A stretch of 64,000 nt of DNA from Aschersonia sp. MBC 622 (GCA_030782805.1 JARJPL010000147.1:62001-126000), one strand, 5' to 3'; positions 1-12,432 are shown, counted from the first letter of the stretch. The notes: generated by a model from the sequence alone, not told the origin. Numbers and translations are program-made.

Positions 1-1036
1 CATGCCACATATTACGACCAAGCTCCAGGAATTGGCTCCAGAATGATTGTTAGACTTGGGGCAAGGCGGCATGGCATGACCGTTTTGCTTCCCTGCTTTT
101 TTCTCTTGCCAATTTCCAATCAAACAATGCAGCCATTATCACCACACCCAGCATAATATTCTTACTGTGGCACCTTGCGTCACCCGCCACAACTACAAAT
201 CGTCGTTTGTCATTAGTTACATCACACTCACGTCTTTTGTCCGTCCCTAGCCTTGTGGCGCAGCGGCCGACTTAGCCGTGCTTTTTTTTCACAAGCCCTG
301 TTTTTACTATCCCGTTTGCTCGAAAAGTCCACCATCTCGACAACGAGATTCTTTCCATCTGGAAGCTACCTCATCTTGATGCAAGTGCTCTTGAAGTCTG
401 CCAACTCCCGTCTGCAGGTGCATCACTCGCTCCCCTAGTCTCCCGCTGCCGCCGATTTATCATATGCAACATGTATTCCAGGCCGGTGGCTGTGCTGACC
501 TGCAGTCGAATTTGGGCATGTCTGGCACGCCTGGTCAGGTCAGGCTCGTCATACGCACACATGGATTTATGATTTTTTTTTTAAAAAAGAAAAAAAAAAG
601 ACACCACAATACACATGGCGTCGCTTGACGCCGAGGTGGCCGTGCTGCGCTCGGGTTCCCGCGCCCACAAAGGATGCGTTGCTCGACGCTAGATGCTTGG
701 CAAAATGGCGAAGCCTTTCTTGTCCAACCTGCAGCCAGAATCGAGCGGTGTGCTCTTGACGGGCGTCTAGATGCTTCCCGTCGTCACATCTTTGCCCTGA
801 TCGGAGCTTTCATCTGTTTACAATGATGCATGGCCCGATCTGTCGGCAAGGCGCTGCTCTGCTGCTCCAAGAACCACGCTTCCAACTGTGTAGAAGTGAA
901 CGATTGGTATTATTATTATTTCAGCCCAGTCTCAAAGACGGACAGCCTCGGAACTTGACTTGATGATACACATGATGGACCGCATCACAACCATCATCTC
1001 TCTTTACAAATCCCCCACCAACACTTCCCCTCCTCC
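1..1036. other. Gene-free left edge
   Basis: I see no coding region here. Short open frames (for example 253-438 plus) have no recognisable similarity, codon bias or splice context. An A/T-rich homopolymer patch lies near 570-600. The last part is probably the 3' flank of the minus-strand Gpi11 gene. Confidence 0.5.
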
Positions 1037-1926
1037 TTAATCCGCCTTGACCGGGCTCCCCGCCGTCCTCTTGCCGTACAGCACCGTGCCCGCCAGCAGG
1101 CTCCCCGCCGCGGCGCCCAGGTACACGCCCACGACAATCGTCACCGGCCACCGCTGCCAGTCGCGGTCCCAGTCGAGCGGGATCGGCACCGCGCCGAGCC
1201 ATGCGCCCGCCGCCGCCCCGACCAGCGCGCCAAACGTCTCGTCCAGCGGCGCCGTCGCGCCCGCCACCGCGACCAGCGCCGTCCGGTCCAGCCCCCGCGC
1301 GTGCACCACCGGAAACACGCCCAGCAGCGCAAAGTGCGCCGCGCACAGCGTCGTGTGCGCCGTGTGTGAGAGGAACGGCGCGCCGAAGAGCACAAACAGC
1401 GCGTACAGAGCCGGAACCGTCAGCGTCGAGAGGAGGAGGGCGATGATGGCGCTCTGCGAGTGGGGGGTGAGTGACAGTTAGCATGAAAGTCTAAGATTGC
1501 CCGGTATGCCCTTTTAAAAGCCTCGTAGTCGAAGATTTTGACATGTGTATGTGTGTGTGTGTAGATAAAACGTACAGAAATGGAATTGGCTCCTCCGTCA
1601 ATCTTGCGGGCCTTTTCACCCGGCCGCGGCTTCTTGCCCGCCTTGCCCGGCGACCCGGCGGGCGGAATACACAGCACCGCGTAGACGGCCTGCACGGCTG
1701 CCACTACCGGCAGCGCCCTCCACAGCGTCGACGCGGGGTCGGCGACGAGATTGTCCATCTGCCACGCCAACAGGCCCAGCAGCACCGCGACGCGGCCCAC
1801 GGAGACGCCCTTGGCCAGCGGCGAGTCGTACACGGGCACCGGATGCAGCAGGATCTTGGGCTTCGCTTCGGCGGCCTCGGGCCCAGGGCCGGCGGCGGCC
1901 GTCGTTGTCGTCTTGGCCGAGGGCAT
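1037..1926 (-). CDS. GPI11: Gpi11/PIG-F, GPI-anchor ethanolamine phosphate transfer subunit
   Basis: ER multispanning membrane protein that partners the ethanolamine-phosphate transferases of GPI-anchor synthesis (PIG-F/Gpi11 family). Two exons on the minus strand, 1926-1576 and 1453-1037, around a 122-bp phase-0 intron with GTACGT donor and CGCAG acceptor; the product is 255 residues, normal for the family. The N-terminal ~50 residues are Ala/Lys-rich, followed by hydrophobic segments. The C-terminal half carries the family hallmark: a Pro-Leu-Asp-Trp-Asp-Arg-Asp-Trp-Gln stretch, then WPVTIVVGVYLGAAAGSLL, the last membrane span. The start is the first ATG after in-frame stops. A TG dinucleotide run lies in the intron. 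Identification rests on the PLDWDRxWQxWPVT signature and topology. Confidence 0.88.
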
Positions 1927-2996
1927 GGGTGTTGGGATGGGTGTGCGGTAAACGTTGTATTGTCCAAGGGCCGTCAGGGTGAGCTTTGCGCGCCAGGACG
2001 TGGTGGTGGAAATGGCTGCATCTCCATCGCGAAGTCACGTGCAGCCTGCCTGCTGGTTTGACGGATTATAAACAACTGAGCCTTAACCTTGTTGTAATTT
2101 TGATGTGATGACTGGGAGCAAAGTTTCAATGAGCTGCTCAAAAGATGATCGTTTTGAATGTAGTTTTGAGGAATGTTCATTGCTTGCCTCAGCTGATCAG
2201 TCGCTCAGGGCAGTGATCTGGTGATCTGATTGGCGGAGGCAGATTCTAGAAAGACGAACCAGGCACACACACAAAGCATCTTTCAACGGTCCCCCGGATT
2301 TTCCCAGAAGCATATTAAAAATCCAATTCATTGATTCGTCTTTGATTGGATCTGTATGCGTCATCTGGGCCTTTTTTCGAGGGTCCCCAATGGTCTCCCG
2401 ACTATCAGGCCACATCCGGGCCGCCTCAGCACAGTTAGCATTCCGCAAAGAACCGCATCTTTCCCCCGGGACCCGCCCGGCTGGGCTGGCTGCCCTGCAA
2501 AATGGTGCCACAATCGCTGCGACTCACCCCTTCTGGCGCGAGCCACGACAACCGCCCTCACCAGACTATGCGCCCTTGGTGGTGTGATTCGCGGGTGCCC
2601 GCCCGGCGCGTTGGCTCGTCTCGCCATCGTTGTCGGCCCATGGCGCCTGAAGAGGGTTCGCGCAGAGCCCGGTGAGGATTTTTTATTTTGGGTTCAAAGG
2701 GCGGCGCGGGCCATTATCGTGGGATAGAGCGTATCGGGGGACCGCGGCCGGGAGGAGTCATGGCATTGACAAAGGCGAGGAGAGAATACAAAAAGGTGCC
2801 GCGGAGCCGTGTAGATTTGCAGCTTTATCATCTTGCATTATCAATTCTATCACTTCAAGAAACATCTCTACTCATTTCTGTCATATACGAAGCCCTTCAC
2901 CACTCACTCTCATCGTCGAGCTAGCAACCAACAACTCTACTCTTAACGATTGTTGACGAACCTTTGATACCTACTTCTCGAAATACTACCATCAAA
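1927..2996. other. Divergent intergenic region, Gpi11 / Cox26-like
   Basis: Shared upstream region of two divergently transcribed genes. Open frames on both strands (2197-2587) are short and not recognisable. The stretch before 2997 becomes CT-rich, as expected for a fungal 5' leader. Confidence 0.5.
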
Positions 2997-3305
2997 ATGC
3001 TACCTGCTGCTCGCATCATCGGCCGCCGCCACTTTTCTCTGCTGCAATCAATGCGCGCTGTTGGCCGCTCCATGGAGTCGCATCCCTTTGAGCGTCTGTC
3101 CAAGACTCAAAAGTCGGCGCCCGCCAACTGGGCCGGCGAAGCAAAGCGCTTTGGCGTACAAATATCGATGTGAGTCATGTGTCCTGCCACTTATGCTGGC
3201 AAAACATTGTTTCATGCTGACTGTTTGTCAAGGTTCGTTCCTGGTATTGGCCTGCTGCTTGGCTGGCCATTGCTCGCCGCCAAGGCTGTCGATGGCCATG
3301 TCTAA
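2997..3305 (+). CDS. Small mitochondrial membrane protein, Cox26-like
   Basis: Two exons, 2997-3169 and 3233-3305, with a 63-bp intron (GTGAGT donor, CAAG acceptor) give an 81-residue protein. The N-terminus is rich in Arg, Ser and Ala without acidic residues, as in a mitochondrial presequence. A short segment with a Trp-Ala-Gly-Glu-Ala-Lys-Arg motif precedes one hydrophobic span with LLLGWPLLAAK. Spacing from this Trp to the LGWP motif is almost the same as in yeast Cox26, a cytochrome c oxidase-associated protein of 66 residues; that match is my memory-based inference. Unspliced, the frame stops straight after the first exon, so such genes are often missed. If not Cox26, it is some other single-span inner-membrane protein. 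Confidence 0.55.
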
Positions 3306-3989
3306 GGCGCAGTCGGTGACCAACATTTGCACAAGCAGCATTCGAACCAATATTCTGAGAAAAGAGGAATGACCCATTCTTCAACCCTCATAGATTCCCT
3401 TTGTTATGCATCATTACCCCCGGCGTTTGGGCGGGCATACTGCCATCAAGTCTTTGGCAGTTAAGGATTACATCTCCATTTAGCTAGCTTTTCAATTGAA
3501 AAATCAGAGCCAATCATCTAAAAGGCGAGCTTGACAGTGAAAAGTCATTCATTGCGTCTATCTTGCGTCTGCAACTCGTTGCAGGCACACACTCGTGCTA
3601 GGATGCTGCGGGGAGTCTCTCGAACATTGTTCGGCCCTGGTTCGTCCCAAGTTGCTACATGTGCATTGACAGTTTGCGGACATGATCTCGCATAGATTTC
3701 AATCGGCAGCTACCATCAGCAGCATCAGCACCGGTCAGGCCATGGTGTTTCCCCGCATTGCGCGGCAACGATCCATTGCCCATCGGCTCCCCCACACAAC
3801 GCTAGTGAAAGCCGACAGCGATCGCCGAGGGCCTTGTGACAGTTGCGTTGTACATGGAAATGTCTTGCACGCCACTAGAAGGGTTTTCTCTCCCTTAGGA
3901 CCCCTTGTACCTACGCTGTGAGGGAGTGTCTGTACAATACGCGGTTCGCATTGGACAGTACAGCGACGAAGCGCGATGCCGCACCCAAC
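3306..3989. other. Gene-free spacer
   Basis: 3' flank of the small mitochondrial gene and upstream flank of the MFS relic. Nothing recognisable; an 80-codon open frame at 3682-3921 shows no family features. Confidence 0.4.
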
Positions 3990-5215
3990 GTCAAACTGGT
4001 TGAGGATGCTGCCGCGGAAGCATAATGGACCGAATCAAATTCACGAAGTCGTCATGCCACCTCTGCTCGTCCGTGAGCGGTGAATAGCGCGGTAAGCTAG
4101 AGCGCCATCGGCGGCGAAAGATTGCTCTTTGACTACTCCTGACGGTCATTTTGCGCATACATGCTTGAATTACGTTGACAGGTGAGATCACCGTTTCGAA
4201 CTACATGGTCTACAGAAGCTGACCTTATCGGCAGAAACAGCATTGCCACCGTGAGGCTGCCAGGGCTGGAGCAGGATCTGAAGCTCAATGCCAGCGGCAC
4301 CCAAGTTTCAGTCGATAAGGTACCCTTCAGCTGTGAGCAGATTCTGCTGACGGACGAGGGGATAGACTGTCATCAGCAACATATTTGTAGGGTATTATCA
4401 ACTTGGTGTTGGATCAAATGGAAGACCGGGCATGCACCTCCCCGCTTGCGTAAGATGGATGCACTTTTCGAAACCCATCCCGACCATTGCAATTGCTAAC
4501 ACACTTGGACCACTTAGATGGCAGTTCGGGGTGTCATACCAGTTACGACCGCAGTTCCAGATTCAGAGTCTTACCAGCATTCCTTTCTCGGCTTCGTCGA
4601 AGCCGACTATTCGTATGGGAGCTCTCATGGCCTGTGACAAGTCTAGTTGTGACGGTCATGAAAGTCTAACAAGACGAAATGAAGCTTGTCATCCTGTTTG
4701 GCTTTGTTTCTGCAGCATTCATCATCGATATCTTCCCAATGGTTGTCTGACAATCGCTACATTCTTCATCGCCACATCCACAACTGATATTATGCTCATG
4801 GTTAGTTCCCGTCCTGCATGGCTATGGAGTTCACACTGGTCAATGTCAGCTTTTAGCCAACACCAGCTCTTTAGAAGAAAAATCTCGGGCTCGTATGAAT
4901 AGCGGCTACACGCCTGCGCCGGCTAGATAAGCAATACGCTGCCTCGCCCACCCGCCAAGCGCGCCGCGGCGGTGGGCTTCATCAACGCACCAACCAGTTA
5001 CACGAGCTACCCGGATCCATCCGCAGCCGCGCCACAGTAACGAGGCGGTCTTGACGCACAAGTACTTCATAAATGCTTGTGGTAGCGGACCTTGCTGCAG
5101 AGGATGCTGGCGAAGCTTAACGAAAAACTCAACGAAAAGCTTAACAAAGGCGAGCGCGAGGGAGCCGTGCATGCTGCCCCAGGCGAGGCTATAGTACATG
5201 GCTTCCGTTTTCCGC
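3990..5215 (+). pseudogene. Decayed MFS transporter, allantoate/anion-cation symporter type
   Basis: Fragments in all three plus frames follow the order of a Dal5/vitamin-type major facilitator protein. At about 3991 there is KLVEDAAAEA, as in the cytosolic N-tail. Near 4215, GRNSIATVRLPGLEQDL matches the end of membrane span 1. Near 4385, a frame with IFVGYYQLG..GRPGMHLPACV matches span 2-3. Near 4570, SFLGFVEADYSYG matches the span 4 signature. Near 4945-5030, AKRAAAVGFINAPTSYTSY matches span 9-10. Near 5100-5200, LNEKLNKGEREGAVHAAPG and GFRF match the C-tail. Stops and frameshifts separate every block, so no full-length product is possible. Introns could explain some breaks but not the in-block stops. 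The transported substrate cannot be inferred. Confidence 0.7.
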
Positions 5216-8200
5216 TCTGAAGCGAAGATTGAGCAGGATCAAAAGCAAGTATGCTCCTCAACGGCATGCACGGAACTGATGTTTAGTGCTTGAATCTTGT
5301 TTGTGATGATTGCAGTTGATTTCGTCTTGCATTTACCCCGTCGCGGCTGCCCGTAGTTGTTGATCAGCGAGGCGGAGTGACTAACGGCATATTGGGGACC
5401 CTTCTGTCATGACAGTGACTGATATAGAGCGTAGCGATAACTGTGTTACATGCAAGGCTTTGGCAAGTTGCACAAAGTTGGCCTCTAGATCGGCCTTTCT
5501 TTGTTCTGCTCGTCATGAGTGCATGCAGCTGTTGCTAATTCCAGCTAGCTGAGAGATGACGTGCATGAGGGACAGACCGCGTTGCAGATGGATGGGTCAG
5601 AGTGGCTTGCCATCAACACAGGCGAACAGGTCTATTGTTACTTGCTTGAATGACCATGAATCGGGGACAAACGACAGCAGAGAAGACGACTCATGGCACC
5701 CCGTAGTGCAAGATACGTACCAAGCATGCGCACACTCTTCTTGCTCTTTCCTGAAATCTTTTTGCTCGTCTTCTTGGCAGTGGACACAATACGAGGGGCT
5801 TTTCTTAGCGCTAGGTTTCTGGTCCGTTTCAGTAGCGGCAAACGAGGCATGGCAGGGAGGTTTTTATTCCAACAAGAGGGACAGCATTAGTGTGCTGCTG
5901 TCGATGGTTTCAGCAAATGGAGTGCGTTTCACAGCAAGGGCAGAGTTGTGTGCTGTTGTGATGTAACTGCCACTTTGTTGACCGACACAGACCTATACTG
6001 GTTTCGCGGGAGGGGGTAATCCGTACAAGCTGCGTAAAGTGGTGCCAGGCAACCAGGGAAACATGAAGCTTAAAGCGGGTTATTGCTTGGTTTCACGCGA
6101 CTCCATCTGTGTCTAGGGAGGCAATTCGCGGAAAGTTGGTTGAGTTGGACGTTGAGGATGGTGATGATGGGTTATGGCTTGAACGGAACCATGACGGGCA
6201 TGCAAGTCTATAAAATGGGACGTTCAAGCCCGGTCGCGAGTTACATAGTATTATCAGGTGGAAAGACTGTCGGCGCAGGCATCTGAAAGAGGATGCGCCG
6301 AGCACCTGCAGGAGCTGAAAAGGAGTCCGTCTGACTCCGGAAACGAGATGCTCGGAGGGTCTGTGCCGCCAATGACAGAAGCCGGCCGGCCAACCGCATC
6401 CGCATGGTTGAGCGGTTGGCGGTACACTAGACTCCGCTTTAATCTTAAATGGTCCAGGCGCTCAAAGTGAGATGAGAAGACGGGCATGAGCAAGGGCGGG
6501 CCGCCGCCGGCCAGTAAGCACATGTGCCTGGAAGAGCATGACCAGCTTGCCAGGGGTGATTCGAGGTTCGCAGGACTTATCGCGTGTTGCGACAATGCAA
6601 TGGGCATTGTTCAAGGTCAATGCCAATTCAGTGCCAGAATATATCCCCGGCCCAGCTGTTGGCCAGGAGAGCTTCGTCTAGTTAGTGTACCGTCAGATCC
6701 AGGCTGCGCACTATATGTTTGGAAAAATGTTACAAAAGGACGGTGCGTTTACCGCGTAGCTATCAAAGTCAGTGTCATTCGACTAGCCTCTGAGGGTGAT
6801 AGGGCGATTCGTTCAAGGGAGCACTTGAGCAGCACGGACGGCCGCATACGGTGACCGCCTGAATGTAACAAGACGGTGTCAAAATGCCGATGGTGCATCC
6901 AGAAACTAGTGCGATGGAGCGGCATTGTGAGCGCCGCAAAAGCAAGACATCCATGGGATTGGCATATTGGTTAGTGGCGGTAGATATGCAACTGTGGGAG
7001 GAGTCAGAGCCACACAATGCAATCAGAGAAGCAGATGCGCCGCTGCAAAAGAAAGCTGTGGTACAGATTCGTAACTCCATTATTAAATAGTAGTTTGCAA
7101 TGATGCGCATAAGCGAGTGATCAGATGGAGATGTCCGGGTCGGGGTAGTGCAGGGACCTTTTTTCTCGATCGGTTATTGTAACAGCAATATTCAGGACAA
7201 GGGCCAATTCAAGAGAAAAGAGAGATTGGCAAAGTCTGTTTCCAGGCCCATCTTTACTGTCTATTCACTGACGCGATGTTGTGATGTGGGCTTTGCTTTA
7301 CGGCACAGGGTGAATCTGGTGTAACGAATCGATAAAGAACAAAGGATACGATGCACAGTACGGATCCGTAGCAATGGGTTATCTAGGCCGAAAACAAACA
7401 TTCAAATACGTACCAGTAGCAACATCGGATGAGGAAATGACTGACCCATGAGTTGGGCGTGTCTCACAAATCACAATAGGTGACTTGAAAAGATGACGCC
7501 GGAAGAAGCGTGGTACCTGCGAGTCGACGTCGAGGTACATGAGGAGCTTCTGTAGAGGAGGGGAGGGGGTTCTGCGGTGACTGGGCTAGGGGGATATTTA
7601 ATATTAGATGGTTGGCCAATAGAAGGATCGGATTTCATCAAGCCCGCAGCAGGGTGCTACACTGTAGTTTGCCGGGCTGTATTAGCCTGCAGGACAGGCA
7701 AGGGATACATCATCAGACAGGGAATGGTAGCAGCATAAATGGCCATGGCAATTTTAATCTTTTATACCTCGACAGCCCTCTCCATACTCAGACGTAATGA
7801 GAATTTTCGTGCTCGTCGAGGCTGTCGCTTGTGTACCTGCTTTTTGTCGAGGCTGGCGGCTGCAAGTATTTAGGCTTGCTACTACTTGCCGCCTGGCTGA
7901 TGGGTACGTACGGGACGGCCTGAACCCAGCCACACGAGGCAAGCAGGCACCCCGCAGGTACCGTACGAAGTCCAGTATTTCTTCATCATTGCCAGCCAGA
8001 GGCAGTTAATCAGGTACGACCGCGTGCGCCGCAGATGGTGCAGGCGGCCGGCCGTCCACTAAAAGCCCCCGACACCCGCCATCTTGCCCCCTCCACCCCT
8101 GTAATCACTTTAGCTCAGCTTCCTGCGGTCTGCTTGTCTGGCAACCTAAGTAGGTACCTCTGCTAACTGGCACAAGTACCTGCCCTCCCCCCCAACCTGT

Positions 8201-8903
8201 CTTGCCTTGATTCCCTTCTCTTGTTAGCCAGCCTTCTCTGCGCTTGCACTTGCTCTTGTTCCCCATTTCCCTGCCACACCCCCCGGATCGTCAAATAATC
8301 TTCTCATTGCACACCAACCTTTTTCTCTTGCTCTTCGAAGCCTCACCAGCCTCGACCTCTTTCCTGCTTCTTCTTCTCCGATTCGCCATCCCGTCGATAT
8401 TTTGTGCAGCTTTGGAATTGTTCGCCTGCTTTCCCATCGACATCGCTTTCAGCATTGGCAGACCCTAGCGCGTTGCTGTGCCAGAATCGCACCGCCCGCG
8501 AATTCGCCCAGCCACCACACCAACCCCCGAGCCACTGAACCACGACAAGCCCAACACAACGAAGGCGCACCGAAGAAAAACCTTAGTTGTGGACGAACTC
8601 GCCCGTCGAAGCATACTAAGGGCTACCACATTCGATTTATTTCACTACATGATAGACAGGGGCGCAAAACTTATACACGTTGCTTGAACGAACCGAACCC
8701 TTCGACAGTGCGCGCCTCTCGCTGCTGGACCCAGTTCCGCAAACAGCATCCCCGACGAGCCCTCCCGCTTGGTTCGCCCTCGACACAGAGCTCACGCACC
8801 GTCCCCTTTGATCGCGGGGCAGGTGCCGATTCTCTCATATTCAACAGACTGCGGGCTTGCTTGACTCCAATTCCCCCAATCTACTCCATTCTCCGCAGTC
8901 GCG
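5216..8903. other. Long gene-poor region and Chs7 upstream region
   Basis: No gene supported. I examined a 137-codon open frame at 5556-5966 (plus), a lysine-rich minus frame at 5638-5850, a 117-codon minus frame at 6254-6607 and a 122-codon plus frame at 6486-6854. None has domain features or splice continuations I recognise. TACCT/AGGTA-type motifs sit near 8140-8185. From about 8220 to 8903 the sequence is CT- and A/C-rich, consistent with a long 5' leader for the Chs7-family gene. Confidence 0.4.
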
Positions 8904-10007
8904 ATGGGCTCGACCGACTTTGGCAACTTCAATGTACTATATCCCCTCTCAATCGCCATTAGGCATGTTTGCTAACTCGACATTCGACAGAAATTCTGCA
9001 GAGATTCTACTCTGCCAGTCTGCAACGTGAGTGCACAACATCTATTCCGAATCCTCGCGACCACAATGCTAAAGAGTCCCCAGCTTCTAACAGACAAGCG
9101 CAACCAAACGGGACCATGGGATGGCTGTCAATTGACCGGAATTCCCCTCAGTGGAGGTCGGCACCTCGGTAACCTTGGCTCCATTCTCCTGGCTGCTATT
9201 GCCATCCTCACATCCGTCTTCTTGCTGCTCAAGTCGGACAAGAAAAAGGCAGCTGTTGGCCGAAGGTTTGCAAAAGCTCGCGCCCATCAAGATGCTGGCC
9301 GACGCTAACAAGAGGTGCAGGGAAATGCAATTGTTCCTCATTGGCTACATTATCATAAGCATCTGTGAAATCTTTTCCGTCGGCGAATTCCCGCTCTCTG
9401 GCAAAGTCCGCGTCGTACGTTGCGCTGCTCGCCCCAACACCGACAAACACTGACCGTTTCTCAGGCCTTTAGCGCTATTCACATTGGCATGATTATTGCC
9501 ACGACTTGGATCCTCATGCTCAACGCTGTAATCGGCTACCAATTGATTGATGACGGCACTGTGCTCTCTTTGAGTCTCGTTCTTGCATCCGCCGCCGCCT
9601 TCTTCATTGGTACTGGCTACATTGCTCTTGATACTGGCTTCGGCTTCACTGGATTCTGGGACTCGAGTTACGCACTGCCCAACCGCAACCTTGCTCTCTA
9701 CGTCCTCTATCAACTTGTGCCCCTCATCTTTCTCGTCGCTTTCTACGTCCTCGAGGTCATTCTCGTCCTTCGCATCCTCGGCGAAATTCGTCCCATGCTC
9801 TACCTGACCGGCGCTGCTGTTCTATTCGCCATCGGTCAAGTTTTCAACTATACTATTTCGCCCCATATCTGCAACGGAACCAGCGGCAAAATCGACGGCG
9901 CCCTGTTCCAAACTCTCTTCACCCTCTTGTCCGTTGTTGCTGTCTGGGCCTTTTGGTCCAGCATCACCGAGGATGACTGGTCAACGCAGGATAGCACATA
10001 CCCCTAA
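8904..10007 (+). CDS. Chs7-family multispanning protein (chitin synthase export chaperone family)
   Basis: Five exons: 8904-8933, 8991-9026, 9084-9265, 9321-9414 and 9465-10007, giving 294 residues. The first two exons are only 30 and 36 bases, and all introns are 50-57 bp. Family features: MGSTDFGNFNKFCRDSTLPVCN at the N-terminus, a KKAAVGRRE loop after the first span, GEFPL and KVR before the second half, DDGT in a loop, and SPHICNGTSGKIDGALF near the end; about seven hydrophobic spans. Yeast Chs7 acts in the ER and is needed for Chs3 exit to the surface. Filamentous fungi carry more than one member, and this one may be a paralogue rather than the direct Chs7 orthologue. The exon 3 start is set by the CCCCAG acceptor that keeps frame; an alternative AAG acceptor lies 15 bases on. 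Confidence 0.85.
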
Positions 10008-10862
10008 CCCGCCTCGACTCCGATCCTATCCTTAGATCTATTACTTTTTCTTTTCGGCAAACGGCGTTATTCACGGAGGGGCTGCTATTCACTGCATTTC
10101 TACTCTTGATTTTCTTATTATACCGATCTATCGGCGCTCTCCAGGCAGCAGGAACACCTCACACAACACTCAAATACTCGACACGCGTAATCAATAATTT
10201 CCTCAACAATGGTGCTCTTGCAGGCCTGGATACTACGACGCCAACCAAACTACACTTTGCCGCTCTCAATAGCGGATCAACTTGAGAGAACCAGCTTGGT
10301 TACAACTCACGGAGCTTTGCTTTGCATATGACTGAAGTGGTTCATTTTCTGATTACGACGAACATGTATTCGTATGGAGCAAAAAGCAAGACGCGACGTG
10401 GAGGACGAGGGGATATTTGTTCACTTCTAAGACTAACGCGCTGATGAACCAGCTGCTGTATTGATTTATACACGTTCGTAGTATACCCCAGATGCAACTA
10501 ATGCTCATGTAGCTTAGCAATCAATAACTATTGCTTTGATGGTTTTGCCGCTCGTCGACTTGTATCGGAAAGTATAATTACTCCCTACTTACATTTTTGA
10601 TGAAAATTGAAAATAAACGTTTGGAAATCGATGCTGTAATGCTTTGGCTTAAGTGGTGAGTGGCCGCTGTGCCGCTGTGGGGAAGGCTTTTGGGTGTGCA
10701 AGGCCAAGGCTAGAGCTTTCTGCCAGTGCACCTTCACGTTCAACTTGACGCCTGCAGCCAAGCAGGACTTGTTCCTTGCATTACTCCGCACGGCGCGTCT
10801 CTCCATCCTCAAAGATCTGTCATTTTCATCTCATCTTGCACAGCCAGGGACCAGCACACAGA
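10008..10862. other. 3' region of Chs7-like gene and Ssl1 promoter
   Basis: Tail-to-head spacing between two plus-strand genes. AT-rich stretches around 10450-10620 fit a 3' UTR and terminator. No other gene seen. Confidence 0.45.
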
Positions 10863-12432
10863 ATGGCCGATTCCGATGGCGAGTTTGTCGCCGACAACAT
10901 GTCGGACGACCTCATGGACCACACCATCGAAGACGAGGATGACGATTACGACCACCATGCCCCGGCGGGCGGGCGACCCTCACGATCTGGCGGCGCATCC
11001 GGCGGTGGACGACCGAAGCGCAGCAAAAAGGACAGCGGCGGCAGCCGCAAGAAGAAGAAGAATACGGCGCAGGCGTGGGAGAAATCAAAGAGGACATGGG
11101 AGACGGACCTGCCCGAGGAGGGCCAGGACGGGACGCTGGACCTGACGACACTCGAGGCGGAGAAGAGGCGGCGGCTGCGGCGCGACACGACGCCGCTACA
11201 GCGCGGCATCATCCGGCACCTGATGCTGGTGCTCGACATGTCGTTTGCCATGGCGGACAAGGACATGCTGCCCACACGGCACCGTCTGACGCTGCGCTAC
11301 GCGGCCGCCTTTGTGCGCGAGTTTTTCGAGCAGAATCCCATCTCCCAGCTGGGCATAGTCGGCATGCGCGACGGCGTGGCGGTGCGAATCAGTGACCTAG
11401 GCGGCAATCCGGCTGAGCATCTCGAGCGGCTCAAGGCTCTCGAGGGCCAGGATCCGCAGGGGAACCCTAGCCTGCAGAATGCGCTGGAAATGTGCCGTGG
11501 CGCGCTCTTGTACGTCTTTCTCTGTTTATGGAAGTGATCTGAATTATGCTAACAGGTAGCTGCGCAGCCATGCACCGTCGCACGGCACCAGAGAGGTCCT
11601 CATCATCTACGGCGCGCTCCTGTCCAGCGATCCCGGCGACATTCACGACACCATGACGAGTCTCATCAGCGACCGAATCCGTGTTTCCATCGTCGGGCTG
11701 TCGGCGCACCTCTCCATCTGCGCGGAGCTGTGCTCGCGTACCAACGCGGGCGACACATCCCAGTATAACGTCGCTATGGACGAGGTGCACTTTCGGGAGC
11801 TGTTCCTGGCCGCCACCACACCGCCCATCACGCGCACACAGGAGCAGAGCACGGCTAGCCTTCTAATGATGGGCTTCCCCTCGCGGGTGCTCGCGCCCGG
11901 CGGCGCTGTGAGCTACTGCGCCTGCCACAACAAGCCCTGCCGCGAGGGCTTCCTATGCACGCGCTGTGGCAGCCGCGTCTGCCGCCTTCCGGCCGAGTGC
12001 CCCGCGTGCGGCCTGACGCTCATTCTCTCGACTCACCTGGCGCGCTCCTACCATCACCTCTTTCCGCTGCGCAACTGGGTCGAGGTGCCGTGGGCCAACG
12101 CCGCGCAGTCCGCGGCGTGCTTTGCCTGCCAGTGCCCCTTTTCTGCGCCGCCGCGGACGGTTGAGGGGGGCGTCAACGGAGAGAAGCATGCTGACACGCA
12201 GGAGACTGGGCGCCGGCTGGCGGCAAAGGGTGTCAGTGAGAGCGGGCGGTATGCGTGCGAGGTGTGCGGGAATCACTTTTGCATCGACTGCGACGTGTAC
12301 GCGCACGAGGTTATACATAATTGTCCCGGATGCCAGAGTAACGCGCAGCCGCCGCAGGAGAATGGTGCGCAAACGAATGGGCATGATACGAGCAATGGGC
12401 ACACCAACGGCGCCATGGTCCTTGATCCGTAA
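10863..12432 (+). CDS. SSL1: TFIIH subunit Ssl1 (p44)
   Basis: Core subunit of TFIIH, acting in RNA polymerase II initiation and nucleotide excision repair by stimulating the XPD/Rad3 helicase. Two exons, 10863-11509 and 11568-12432, give 503 residues. The N-terminal ~110 residues are acidic then Lys/Arg-rich. The von Willebrand A-like domain follows (about 120-300), with RHLMLVLDMSFAMADKDM and the conserved TREVLIIYG and DPGDIHDT segments. The C-terminal zinc region shows CACHNKPCREGFLCTRCGSR, then CPACGLTLI and ARSYHHLFPL. It ends in a C4 RING-like module: CEVCGNHFCIDCD, a His, and CPGC. A charged insert of about 35 residues interrupts the zinc region near residue 415. The intron uses GTACGT and the second of two close AGs (GCGCAG), which alone restores frame. 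Confidence 0.95.

Noticed and set aside
5638..5850. Lysine-rich small basic protein on the minus strand
   Set aside because: Histone-like only in composition; no matching motif, no conserved start context and it sits in a decayed region.
8402..8962. 186-codon plus-strand open frame before the Chs7-like gene
   Set aside because: Overlaps the Chs7-like start in another frame, Arg/Ser/Pro-rich leader-type sequence with no conserved features.
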